Positions 51,501 through 59,460 of a DNA stretch of 64,000 nt are shown one piece after another. The notes beneath the pieces are model-generated. The model was given only the letters and a program-made list of their open reading frames with translations, did no database searches and was not told the origin of the DNA. Source of the stretch: Gordionus sp. m RMFG-2023 (taxonomy: Eukaryota > Nematomorpha > Gordioida > Chordodea > Parachordodidae). Location of the stretch: positions 50,011,561 through 50,075,560 of the forward strand of contig NC_088775.1 of NCBI RefSeq assembly GCF_954871325.1, written 5' to 3'. Position 1 is the first letter of the stretch; every line of letters begins with the position of its first letter. Made by a program: the position numbers and the translations under genes.

Positions 51501-54500
51501 AAAGATAACAAGAGAAACCCTTGAAAGGCAATCAAGATCCTTGGCATGTAGAAGAATGCCTGGCACTTTTTCATTTGATAAAATTGCCGAGTTATTGGAA
51601 GAAGTCTATAGAGAGTATGGGATTTCTAATAAACTAATTGCTACTGTCACAGATAATGCATCCAATTTGAAATTAAATGCTATTGACAACGATTTTGAGG
51701 ATGATCTATTAGAGTTTAATGAAATCAATGATGGTTAGTACAGATTTTTTTTAGAATTTTTTTAAAATCTTTATTTTTAGATTATAAACAAAATAATATT
51801 ACCCAGGCACATCAGATGTGCCAACCACACTTTGTCCTTAATTGCAACTAAATATATTATTTCATCAATATCAAGCTCGAAGAATCTTGAAAAGATTCAT
51901 TATGGACTAATGGGGAAATGCACAAAATTATGGAATGCATGAGGAAGGCCCAAATATTCTGAAAAGATAAGGGAGATAACAGGTGGTATTCAGCTTAAGG
52001 TTCCATGCATAACGAGATGGAACAGTTTATATGATAGTATGACTTCATTATTAAAATATAAATCCGATTTAAAATTATTATTTGAAACAATTGATTGTCC
52101 TAATTTAAAAGAAATGGATATTGTTTATATGGAGGAATATTGTAAAGTTTTAGGCCCTATAGCAATTGCATTAGACAAACTACAAGGGCAGAGTAGTACA
52201 TTTTATGGGGAATTAGAGCTTATACTATTTGTAGTTAAAAGGGAATTAGGTAAACTTGAACATTCAAGTTTACACTTGAACATTCAAGTTTACAATAATG
52301 TCTACCTCTATTAAAAGCTGTCCAAAATGCCATGGACAAAAGATTTGGAAAATTTTTTTCTTATGATGATGAATATAATGAGGCCTTTTTGGCATCATTA
52401 TCACATCCATATTTTAAGAACCTATGGATTGAATCTGATAATAAAAAAAAATATTATTAAATGAAGCCTTAAATCTTGCATCTTTAGTGTACAATCAAGC
52501 TCATGCTATCTCACCAGTAGATTTAGTATCTGATAAAGAAAATGATGATTATTTTTCTTTTGGTGAAGCAAATGTTGTTGAGTTCAACAATACAAACAAC
52601 ATTGAGCTCGAGGTTTTAAATTATATTAAAGACCACCGAAAAACACTAGAAATGCTAAATTTTTATCCTTTAATTAAGGAAATTTTTTAAAATATAATAC
52701 TGCCATACCTTCATCAGCTCCTGTTGAGAGGTTATTTAGTTTTGGCACAATGCTAAATACGCCAAAAAGGCAAAGGCTCAATGATAAATTATTTGAAAAA
52801 ATAATAATTTGATTTAATTTTTTTTTATTTTGCAAATTTTCAACTCACATTAAATATACTACTCTCACTTTCCTGTTTATGCTATTAATGGGCAAAAGCT
52901 TATATTAAAATCTCTGGTTATTATTATTAATTCATCAATAAATATTTTATTAATTATTGTAAATATTCATTAAATAAATAAAAAAAACTGTATTTTATAA
53001 ACTATTCTAATTTAATTGGTAATGATAATAAAAAGTATCTTGTATTTAAGATACTCTAGTTTAGCTAAAGATACAAGTATCTTTATCTTGTATCTTCTTG
53101 ATATTTTGAAAAAGATACTAGTATCTGTATCTAAGATTCATTTTTTTATAAAGAATCTGTATCTAGATTCTTTTTCCGGAGGGCCTGCCCAACTCTGGTT
53201 AAATTAGATGTTATACTAATAAAAAGTATATTAAAAATTAGGAGTGTACCGATATCACTTTTTGGAGGACGATCCGATCCGATATTAAATTAATATCGGC
53301 AGATTACCGATCCGATATTATATCTAATTTTGTATTCTGTAAAGATACCAATGGTTTTAATTTGTAATATACTTTTTATTAATATAACATCTATAATTTA
53401 ATTATACCATAACTTATGTCAATTATAATGATCGGTTATAGTTTATATTCAATTCTATTGAAATTCTAAAAGTATATAAAATATTTTTATTGTTAAATCA
53501 CTTTTATATAATTAGTAACAACAATAATTATATACATAATAAGTAATAAACAAATATATTATGAAATTTGAATAAATATTTAAAATAAAATTTAACATTA
53601 ATATATCGAAGATTTCTTTTTAGAAATACCAAAATTTCCAATTTATCAGAAATCAGCCTGCGGCGATGGTAACTGTCAATATCACCAGTTTTACTAAAAA
53701 CATATTCTGAAAAATTATCGCACAATTTTATAAAAAGAATGCGCAAAAAAATAACAATATGGCAGAATGTTTATTAATTAATTATTATTATTAAAAAAAA
53801 TATGGATTTCGATTTTATTAATAAAATGATTTTAGATATAACTTTTTTTAAAAAATTTATCACATTTTATTTTTGTTAAAGACGCCATTTTATATGGGAA
53901 CGAATCGGCAAATTTTATAATAAAAAATATCGGTACATCCCTATTAAAAATTAAAAACATTGATACCTTTACAGAATACAAAATTTTAGATATGATGGAT
54001 CGGTAATCGGTCGATATCAATTTAATATTGGGAATATCGGATTGGCTTCCAAAAAGTGGTATCCGTACACCCCTACTTTAAAATAATATTTTTTATATAT
54101 ATTGACCAAAACTTTATCTTCGTTAAGGAGTCACTCAATTGGGTTTTGCAGGACATAAAAAAATCGTCTGCGGTTTTCGTATCAATCTTATCTAGTGAAG
54201 GTCAACGGTCCGGTCCTATTGGTCTTAGACCGAGGTGACCGGACCGATCTTTTTTAAGGACCGTGGTTCGGACCGGTCTTTTATTATTATTTAAGTTTGC
54301 TTTACTATTCAATTAATATAATTTTTTTGTATATTTTATATTATAATATTTTTTTAGATGAGTTATTTTAGATTTTGTTAATTTTTATTTACAATATGAA
54401 AACCATAAGTTTGTCCAAGAAACATTTTACTTTAGTCCCAATAAAAAACATAGAGTATATGTTCACTGCAGTACCAAATTTAATGTATCGTCAGCAACTA

Positions 54501-57500
54501 GTAACAAAATAATTGTTTATAATTTTTTAAGCAATAAATTGATCACATTAAGCAGTAATATTATTAAAATATTTTGTTTATTATGTTCTATTTTTTCTTA
54601 AGAACTGTCTGTATAATTTATTGTAAAAATTACTAACCTTATTCTAAATAAAATAATTAGGTACCTTAAGCAGACATCTGATAAAACATAAAATATATAC
54701 TTCTATTAATGAAAATGAAAATATCTCATAAAACATAATCTCTTAATTTTAATATACCCTCCACAAGCACAAAATCACTTTCTTCAATACCATTGGATAA
54801 ATTTTATTGTTTATATAATACTTTTATATTTAATAAAATGATAAAACAAATTAAATTAGGTAAAAAAATGTGTTTTTTAAACAAATAAAAAGACGGTCTT
54901 TTTATTTAGGACCACGGTCTGGATCGATCTTCCGTGACCTTCACTAATCTTATCAATTTTTGGTCCTGTCATTTGATTTTGATTATTAACGTTCACTATT
55001 TTTTGTATAATTGGCAAATCAGGATATAAATTAAATAAATCACATTTTATTGAGTCTGTATTTATTCGATTCTAATCAGGATATAAATTAAATAAATCAC
55101 ATTTTATTGAGTCTGTATTTATTCGATTCTACCAAAATTTTAAGGGCTGGGTCAAGAACTTTAAAAATTCATAATGAACAGATTATGCTGTTATCTACTT
55201 TAATATGAACTTAAAATTAAATATTGAAGTGGAACAAAGGAAAAGGGTTATCTATTTTTATTGTATATTTTATTTATTTATAGTGCAAGAATATGTAACA
55301 AATTTACAAAAACATGTGAAGGATCAAGAAAATGAAATGAATAAGTTAAAGAAAGAAGTCGAAGCTATGAATATAATGAAAACGAATTATCAATCAATAC
55401 TATTGATAAAAAATGAAAATAAAATTGCAAAAAATCAAGCAACTAAAAATAATGACCATAATAGACCTTCAAATCTTTTGTCTCCTCAACAGTATGATGC
55501 ATATTCTACTAACAGAGAAATTAAATCGCAGGTAGAAACTTGAGATAACTATCTAATTATTATTTTATATTTATGCAAAGTGACAACATTTTGTTATATT
55601 GTTTTTAAAGGGAAATTAGAAGAAGTCTGATTTAGTGTTGTAAAAGTGTTGTTTCAGTTCAGGTTCAGTTGGGAATTTTAAGAGTTTGGAAAAATATTTA
55701 TCTGATTTTAAATAAATTTTTAAATCATTCTTAAAAAAAGACAGAATTGCAAGCCAATGTATCATTTAATTATTAAAGGTCAGATTCAGTCTTAATGCTA
55801 TAAAGAGATGAAACTTGAAGAAATCAAATCCTTTGGCCTGGACTGGATTAAAGAATTTTCCCATTTTCAAGCTAGCATGACCCAAATTTAAAGAAATTAA
55901 TTTGGGTCTTGCCTTAAAAATTTTTTTTATCATGGTACCTGTGTTTACAAAATTTGACCGAAAAATTTTGGTTCAATAGATTAAAGCTGGTACTGGTTGC
56001 ATTATAGCTTCACCTGTTCTCAGTCAGTATTGAATATGGACATCATGTGCAGTTAATAATTTAATACTCAAAGCATTAAGAAGATCCAATATTTTATATT
56101 CGATCCCTTAGGTCTCAATACTTCAGATGATAAAAGGCTAGTTTAACCTTAATTCCATGGGAAAGTTATCCATTTTGCTTGCAGGGACCCGGAGCGAACC
56201 AAACTCTTAAACTAGAACGAGCCGTTATAATTTACTGAACCTTAACCAAACAGATAAAAGAAGCAAACCGATTCCTTTATATATTTATTGAACCGGTTTA
56301 AAACCGTTTTATTATATATATAATTTATAACTTAAGCCATAATATTTGAAAACTTACACTTTTCCTTTACCTGGGAAGTTTTTATAATTATAATTTTTTT
56401 CGCGCTTTTAATATTTTTTCATTTTTATTTTATTCATAAATGTAAATCTAATATTAATGCAATTTATATTATAAAACCTGAAATCTTATAATTTTTTTTA
56501 AACCTTAACAGAACCGTAACCTTTATCATTTTAAGCAACTGAACCATAACCAAACCGGTTCATTTATTCATAACGGTTTGGGTCCCTACTTGGGATTACA
56601 CTTGCCTAGCAGATATCATAAAATCTAACACCCACGAAAACTCTTTCGTGATTGAAAAACAAATATTCAATTAAATAACATTAATTTAATTCGTATCGTT
56701 ACATTAACTCTTGGTAACTTCGGCTATGGGACACTTACCATCCCAAAGGAGATTAGAAAAAGAATTAGGCCATCCTAAAGAATCCTTACGCGTTTATAGT
56801 GAACGCGTTATCTTCAAGTGCTACGTTATTTAACGCAGCTTATCAAAGCTGATTCAATTTTAAAACTAAATTGATAAAGCTAAAATGAGATAATTATTTT
56901 ATATAATATTTTTAAAAAATCATATACCCTTTTAATCGAATTAGCTATTATTTTTATAATCGTATTGCATATTTACATATTTATAAATATATTTTTGTAA
57001 TAACGCAACGCTTGAACATAACGCGTTTATTTTACGATATAATTATAACATAAATTAAATTTTAATAATCATCAAAAATATTTAAACACTACATATAATT
57101 AATAAATAATTTTTATTCAATTTACCCATTAAAATATATGTATTATATGGAGTTGTTTATATTGCCAATTATATTGTAAGATATTAAGAACTAAGGGACA
57201 TAAATAAATTTTCTAAAAAAAAGGATTGTAAAAAGTTTGATAAATAAATCATTTTAAAAAAGGTGTATCCAAAAGGGATGCTCAAGAAGTTAAATGACAA
57301 GTCTCTAAAGAGATTCCCTGTCATTGGTAAGACCCCTCATTTAGATCTCCCCAGTCAAAATATTTTTTTAAGGCTTTTAATTACTCAGGGCTACAAGCGT
57401 AATCCCAATCTAGGGATTGATGCTTTCAAATATTGTATTTATTTGTAGAAATAACTTTATTACAAGGAATAAATATACAAAAAAAATAAACAATCTGAAA

Positions 57501-58157
57501 TATTAATATAAATTAAGATGGATTCTAAAAAAATTAAAGAGAGTATCAGCATTTGAGATAGTTCCCATAAAAAAAAAATTTGATTCAAAAATCTCTTTAG
57601 AAAAAAAAATGAGTTGTTTATTACTAATTGTTTGTCATAATACCAGTGAATTTATTTGATCATTTCAATACAAAAGCAATTTAATTTTCTATTAAAATAA
57701 TTTTGATCCAGAGTATCTCTTTTTGCTGGACCAATTTATGTTTTTTCTCAAATTAAGGCTCTAACTGAATCATACACATCTTTATTTTAAATTCGTTTAT
57801 ATTTTTTTAATAATGGTTAGGTTCTTTTTTAATAAAGGCTTGGGTAGATCCAAAAAAAAATTATGCATTTAAGCACTAATTTCAAGTACAATATTTAGTT
57901 TCTATATATGTTATTTTGTAAATAGTATACATGTTATTTATATATTTTTTTTAATTTTTAAAATATCTAATTTTTAGATTTTTCATATGATAATGGACTT
58001 TCTCTTCCTAACATTTAATACCACTATAAACATTAGTAATTTTAAAGAGCTTTCCAAATCTATACTATATTGGGTAGAAGAATATTGCAAACCAGCCAAT
58101 TTGAAGGAAATTACCTCACGTATTTTAAAACAGATCAATCCTACAAAGAAAATTTAA
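31511..58157 (+). CDS. MLX: MLX (Max-like protein X, bHLH-Zip transcription factor)
   Basis: MLX is the obligate partner of Mondo/ChREBP and some Mad proteins; the dimers bind E-box and carbohydrate-response elements in the nucleus. Five exons (31511-31547, 31610-31725, 31841-31988, 55284-55531, 57978-58157) join to 242 residues, near the 244 of human MLX beta. Basic region KKQAHTLSEQRRRDAIK at 35-51, helix 1 KGYDELSDLL at 52-61, loop, helix 2 NKISKAALLQK at 90-100, zipper about 102-140 with KKEVEAMNIMKTNYQ (human LRKDVTALKIMKVNYE), and the C-terminal dimerisation and cytoplasmic-localisation domain at 184-242 with WVEEYCKPANLKEI (human WIEEHCKPQTLREI). The start is the first ATG after an in-frame TGA at 31457. 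Introns are 62, 115, 23295 and 2446 nt; intron 3 holds the transposon nest. No broken codon was seen. Confidence 0.95.
31989..33715. other. MLX intron 3, proximal part
   Basis: AT-rich intron. 32320-32350 (AAACGGTTTAAAACCATTTT) resembles the core of the element at 56182-56588. An exon-like island at 33262-33333 is discussed under findings. Otherwise nothing was recognised. Confidence 0.5.
34985..35640 (-). pseudogene. piggyBac transposase relict (N-terminal part)
   Basis: On the minus strand YWSNNSDISIPIIRNTV (about 35160-35230) followed by DRFYKVRP (about 35095-35120) are the motifs at the start of the piggyBac catalytic core (YWs..., DR.YK.RP). Upstream pieces, including EPSTTRSN (about 35530-35560), fit the N-terminal region. 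Multiple breaks. The left limit at 34985 is another transposon end (GGGGGTGGCTGACCATAAG on the minus strand). Confidence 0.65.
36048..36407. mobile_element. Inverted-repeat element with GGTTAACG ends
   Basis: GGTTAACGTGCATATATGCACC at the left (first 20 bases GGTTAACGTGCATATATGCA) is mirrored by GGTGTATATATGCACCGTTAACC at the right. Each end is itself a small hairpin, as in the piggyBac-type MITE at 29653, so this may be a relative. The flanking TTAA could not be assigned. Confidence 0.5.
37619..38693 (+). mobile_element. hAT relict with CAGAGTTGTTAA ends
   Basis: Ends CAGAGTTGTTAAGGAGCG and (inverted) CAGAGTTGTTAACGCTCC. Inside, on the plus strand, is a hAT transposase tail: ATIIDPAFKLNWEW (38087-38130) and LPLLFSIAKQILGER then DSNVENLLPF (38390-38480), corresponding to the DP.FKL and dimerisation regions. 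The N-terminal part is missing. The flanks AATTCAAC and AATCAGCC match only in part, so the 8-bp duplication has decayed. Confidence 0.8.
38820..40946 (-). pseudogene. MULE transposase relict with FLYWCH finger
   Basis: From 40946 leftward on the minus strand: a FLYWCH zinc-finger region (LLLLDFYLFQKEK, then TYWRC, then HNHLPDIADIEARREL), with the second Cys not in place; CDKWYADGIFKTCPPLFQQ (about 40385-40440), the first catalytic Asp block of MULE DDE domains; then after an insertion IIPAIYVLMTSRRQQDY and IMIDFKLAALSAF (39200-39345), the second block; then GCLFHMWQCIW and LIEYFEVTWIG (about 38930-39180). FLYWCH plus MULE DDE is the Phantom-type arrangement in animals. Frameshifts and an inserted element (39450-40379) inactivate it. 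Confidence 0.85.
39450..40379. mobile_element. Element inserted in the MULE transposase
   Basis: It separates two conserved blocks of the MULE transposase. Read inward from the right, the end is TAGGGCCGTAACCAGGAATT; the left side has a weak counterpart, AAACCGGGATTTTCTG (about 39457). A (TA)n run lies at 39498-39532, and a hAT-like terminus CAGTGTTGCTAAACAACTC at 39631. No transposase motif and no clear duplication was found; the span may hold more than one insertion. Confidence 0.5.
41012..41062 (+). repeat. Extra copy of MULE left-end sequence
   Basis: The stretch with AAAACAATTATAGAGAAAC then TTTTATAGAGATTGTCGTTT repeats the left terminal region (37292-37335) in the same orientation, just upstream of the transposase start. 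It may mark a second truncated MULE or an internal rearrangement. Confidence 0.6.
42059..42925 (-). pseudogene. hAT transposase relict
   Basis: Minus-strand pieces in order: PNRTTISRGALDDFHL and FCSITFNLWTD (42716-42925; the PSR..i and TDlWt region), VIDAGSNVKRSVRLGDYEHH (42550-42640; the DNASN region and CxxH core), HGLHNLV, and LNCPTRWHSILIMLESV with FNNEWDMIDELYAVLNPF (42059-42300; TRWNS and the helical insertion). The dimerisation domain was not found. At least two frame breaks. Confidence 0.85.
43870..46658 (-). mobile_element. Non-LTR retrotransposon (LINE), copy 2
   Basis: Minus strand, 5' to 3': reverse-transcriptase start with ISARVYN-like and LFPLQLGVGTSSVCEAAAH (46160-46486), QQGDPLDSILF (about 45340-45390), active-site WYINDGVISGG (about 45250-45280; YxDG class, first Asp replaced by Asn), thumb WHQAPLPSKHGGLGIRSP (44790-44850), then a C-terminal domain with PDGRPADGVTRFPWSR (44230-44290) and IWDFSCLDT (44190-44215), which resembles a restriction-like endonuclease (inferred). 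It is 5' truncated at 46658, carries several stops, and is split by a hAT MITE. Parent family is the same as 1-2724. Confidence 0.88.
45558..46241 (+). mobile_element. hAT-derived element with BED finger, copy 1 (684 bp)
   Basis: Ends TAGTGAAGGTCAACGGTCCG and (inverted) TAGTGAAGGTCACGGTCCGG; flanks ATAACGAG and ATTCTGAG are a decayed 8-bp duplication in the LINE. The plus strand keeps a fragment of the BED zinc finger of a hAT transposase: CVHCSTKFNVSSAT (Cys codons 45863 and 45872), a possible intron 45906-46016 (A|GTAACA to AATTAG), then STLSRHLIKHK, which supplies the two His. Splicing would restore C-x2-C...H-x3-H. No other transposase domain is present. Confidence 0.88.
46675..47254. other. 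MULE interior with a transposon end
   Basis: AT-rich. CAGGCGCGTACGCAGGAATT at 46796 looks like a hAT-type terminus (CAGGGGCG-like) followed by a G run at 46821-46827; the partner end was not found. Confidence 0.35.
47255..47525. mobile_element. hAT-type MITE with CCCGGGC subterminal repeats
   Basis: Left end CAGAGACCTGGGGGCCG, right end (inverted) CAGAGGTACCATTTGCAGGG; inside are many CCCGGGC/CCGGGCC motifs, as in the element at 798-1195. A clear duplication was not found (TATGTTTT and a shifted TATGTTAT are the best pair). Confidence 0.6.
47535..48330 (-). pseudogene. Probable hAT transposase relict
   Basis: Minus strand, pieces in several frames: ISQWAERFISSEARKLLEY (about 48130-48200), LISVSLDLEQGKLIVKTLI (about 47930-47990), VPKNAMDALHFKHILDYIP (about 47610-47680), and at the C-terminal side NERTFSFLRRI (about 47538-47570), which looks like the ERSFS.LRR dimerisation motif of DUF4371-type hATs. 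Assignment rests mostly on that last motif. Confidence 0.4.
48990..49123 (+). repeat. MULE right terminal repeats
   Basis: Repeated TTCTCTAT(A) units ending in TTTTCTCTGTAATGACGTG, the inverse of the left terminal region at 37274-37430. Confidence 0.75.
49814..53197 (+). mobile_element. Near-complete hAT transposon (3.4 kb)
   Basis: Ends CATAGTTGGGCAG and (inverted) CAGAGTTGGGCAG, exact 8-bp duplication GTTAAATT (49806-49813, 53198-53205). Each terminal 180 bp carries many AAGATACAAGTATCTT-type repeats in both orientations, probable transposase binding sites. The interior codes for a hAT transposase in the same orientation. It sits inside the element 49241-54075. Confidence 0.93.
50220..52812 (+). 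CDS. hAT transposase (cut-and-paste), lightly damaged
   Basis: In order: BED zinc finger (ECQTCTNKK, then NSSTNFIKHLK; Cys at 50341 and 50350, His at 50407, donor AAG|GTATTA); FSRRSLQRRIEEIFENHV and ICTTADLR (51295-51440; the PSR.tl and TDlW regions); a probable 45-nt intron at 51460-51504 (TGG|GTATTT to AAAG) that leaves ITAHW|ITRETL in frame; VTDNASNLKL (51640-51675); donor near 51733 and acceptor CCCAG near 51808; ANHTLSLIATKYI (51815-51855); CITRWNSLYDSM (52010-52045); and the dimerisation domain PSSAPVERLFSFGTML to FEKIII with TGA at 52810-52812. A stop at about 51940 and small shifts near 50370, 52300 and 52450 suggest it is recently inactive, but an active relative may exist. Confidence 0.85.
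53239..53943 (+). mobile_element. hAT-derived element nested in its own family
   Basis: Ends TAGGAGTGTACCGATATC and (inverted) TAGGGATGTACCGATAT, exact 8-bp duplication TTAAAAAT (53231-53238, 53944-53951). It is an inverted copy of the outer element 49241-54075. On the minus strand (53528-53746) it retains a hAT dimerisation tail, with YVFSKTGDIDSYHRRRL then ILVFLKRNLRYI, the usual ERVFSk.g.i...R..L pattern, and nothing else of the transposase. Confidence 0.92.
54193..54946 (+). mobile_element. hAT-derived element with BED finger, copy 2 (754 bp)
   Basis: Ends TAGTGAAGGTCAACGGTCCG and (inverted) TAGTGAAGGTCACGGAAGAT, exact 8-bp duplication ATCTTATC (54185-54192, 54947-54954). Same family as 45558-46241. 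The finger exon is damaged (first Cys now Tyr at 54457-54459 and one upstream base lost). The intron-like part is longer (54501-54660), with the same donor A|GTAACA and acceptor AATTAG. Confidence 0.95.
55017..55130 (+). repeat. 57-bp tandem duplication before MLX exon 4
   Basis: Two identical 57-bp copies starting AATCAGGATATAAATTAAAT (55017-55073 and 55074-55130). Perfect identity implies a recent event. Confidence 0.95.
55284..55531 (+). CDS. MLX: MLX exon 4 (leucine zipper and linker)
   Basis: Acceptor TTATTTATAG; the first two bases complete the split Met codon (A|TG) left by exon 3, then QEYVTNLQKHVKDQENEM and the zipper follow. Donor CAG|GTAGAA after IKSQ, phase 0. The linker after the zipper is Asn-rich and not conserved. 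Confidence 0.93.
55532..56181. other. MLX intron 4, proximal part
   Basis: AT-rich intron. A TAGTGTTGTAAAAGTGTTG stretch at 55633 recalls hAT ends seen elsewhere in the window but has no partner. No coding feature. Confidence 0.5.
56182..56588. mobile_element. hAT-type MITE-like element (AACCGGTT-rich)
   Basis: Ends CAGGGACCCGGAGCGAACC and (inverted) TAGGGACCCAAACCGTTATG; inside, AACCGGTT/AAACCGGTT motifs are repeated. No matching 8-bp flanks were found, so the insertion is old or the ends are eroded. A similar core lies at 32327-32350. Confidence 0.55.
56589..57977. other. MLX intron 4, distal part
   Basis: AT-rich intron. The stretch 57240-57450 has higher complexity and a 61-codon open frame on the plus strand (MYPKGMLKKLNDK...) of no recognised family; 56700-56840 (TAACTCTTGGTAACTTCGGC...) is also complex and unassigned. 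Confidence 0.4.
57978..58157 (+). CDS. MLX: MLX exon 5 (C-terminal domain)
   Basis: Acceptor CTAATTTTTAG; codes IFHMIMDFLFLTFNTTI through YWVEEYCKPANLKEI to TKKI and TAA at 58155-58157. It aligns without gap to the human MLX C-terminus (IMDSLFQSFNASI). Confidence 0.95.
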   Translation: MFHMIMDFLFLTFNTTINISNFKELSKSILYWVEEYCKPANLKEITSRILKQINPTKKI

Positions 58158-58202
58158 TATAAAATTGTAATTAAATTTTGAGGGTACATTATATGTAGTT
58201 CA

Positions 58203-58208
58203 TTTATT
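58203..58208 (-). terminator. Probable MED18 polyadenylation signal
   Basis: AATAAA on the minus strand, 65 nt after the MED18 stop codon (58273) and 46 nt beyond the MLX stop, so the transcript ends of the two convergent genes probably overlap. Confidence 0.6.
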
Positions 58209-58272
58209 TTTCAAATACAATTATAACATGTTCGATGGTCTTAATATGTTGATCTTTTCAATTCTGGCTATC

Positions 58273-59235
58273 CTATATATATGCAGATAAAAATATTATT
58301 TTCTTAGAATTAATATACGGCTTCAATTGGTCAGCAAATACTTTAATAATTTCAGACAAGCATTTCTATATTTTTTTTAAAGAATAAATGTCATATTTAA
58401 ATTTTTTCTCTTAAATATCCTCTAAGCTATTTTAAAAATACATTTTATTATTAAGGAAATAGGTTTAAAAATTCTTTATGATTATAATTTTAATTTTTTA
58501 CTATTTTTTACTTGCTAATAAAAAATTTAAAAAATAAAATTTATTATCAACCTGACTTGGAGGAGCAATTATGCTAAAATCAATAACATAAGATGAAGAT
58601 AGAGGTTGCAATATTTCATAATTGTTGGGGCTAATTATCTGATGTTAAATGTATTATATAACAAATGCCAAAAAAGTCATCACTTACATTAAAAATTTTA
58701 GATAAGGTTATTTTCAACTTGCCTTTATGAAATATGTAGCCCTTGGCAATATATTCATATTCTTGTCTAAGCATTAAATATATTTTCATTATATTATATA
58801 AATATATAAATTAACTGAAAACCCATATCCATGAAGAATGATAATACATTAGATGAACATGGCACATCTATAGATGCCCTATACAAGGTTGACATAGTTT
58901 TGTCTGTATTTTCTATAGGACCTTGATATCGAATGTAATGGGGTAAACTAAATTGAGATAGTGACCGTCTGATTTTCATTCTAAATGATGAAGAAATTTT
59001 TGAAGATAATGGTGTATTTTCTAGGTATTAGCTTTTGGTAAAATAATTTAAAAAATAAACTTTGTAAAATAAGTCCAATTTCATAATCGCTGAATTCCTT
59101 TAAAGGCCCATCACCGTCATCACTAATTCCTTTTAATTTTTGTAATGCATTTTCTAAATTATTTTCCGTTATAACTCCCTGTAAAAAATATTCTTGAGGT
59201 TGAATATATGAAATTGAGTCCGTAATGTTTTCCAT
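58273..59235 (-). CDS. MED18: MED18 (Mediator complex subunit 18)
   Basis: MED18 is a head-module subunit of Mediator, the nuclear bridge between activators and RNA polymerase II; it pairs with MED20. Five minus-strand exons join to 212 residues (human 208): 59061-59235, 58816-59020, 58688-58766, 58552-58638, 58273-58365. Key matches: QEYFLQGVITENNLENAL at 14-31 (human MEYLLQGSVLDHSLESL), FRMKIRRSL at 71-79, HYIRYQGPIENTDK at 86-99 (human WHLRYLGQPEMGDK), SSNVLSFFMDMGF at 114-126, EYEYIAKGYIFHKGKLKI at 129-146, SSSYVIDFSIIAPP at 167-180, and VFADQLKPYI near 191-200 (human NFAEQLKPLV). Introns are 40, 49, 49 and 186 nt with GT/AG ends. No broken codon was seen; the start is the first Met of the frame. 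Confidence 0.95.
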
Positions 59236-59460
59236 TGACGTTTAGAATTGCTATTGTACCATAAAATATAGATTAAATAAGGATTTCTATCTAAATATAG
59301 ATTAAATAAAGATTTCTATCTAAAACAACTTGACCAAAATAGGCCGAGGATAGGCCAAACCTAGTTGTAAATATGGTTCAGTTCCCGTTCTAAATCGCTA
59401 AAGTAATAATCGCTAAAAATTAAAATACCACTAAAAAAATAAAAATTAAAGACAACAAAT

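Larger units (their letters stand above)
49241..54075 (-). mobile_element. hAT-derived element (outer), with two insertions
   Basis: Ends TAAGGATGTACCGATAT and (inverted) TAGGGGTGTACGGATAC, exact 8-bp duplication CTTTAAAA (49233-49240, 54076-54083). Without its two insertions it would be about 745 bp. It keeps the end of a hAT transposase (about 49490-49620, read best in the copy at 53239-53943). Subterminal ATCGG/CCGAT repeats lie at both ends. Confidence 0.9.
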
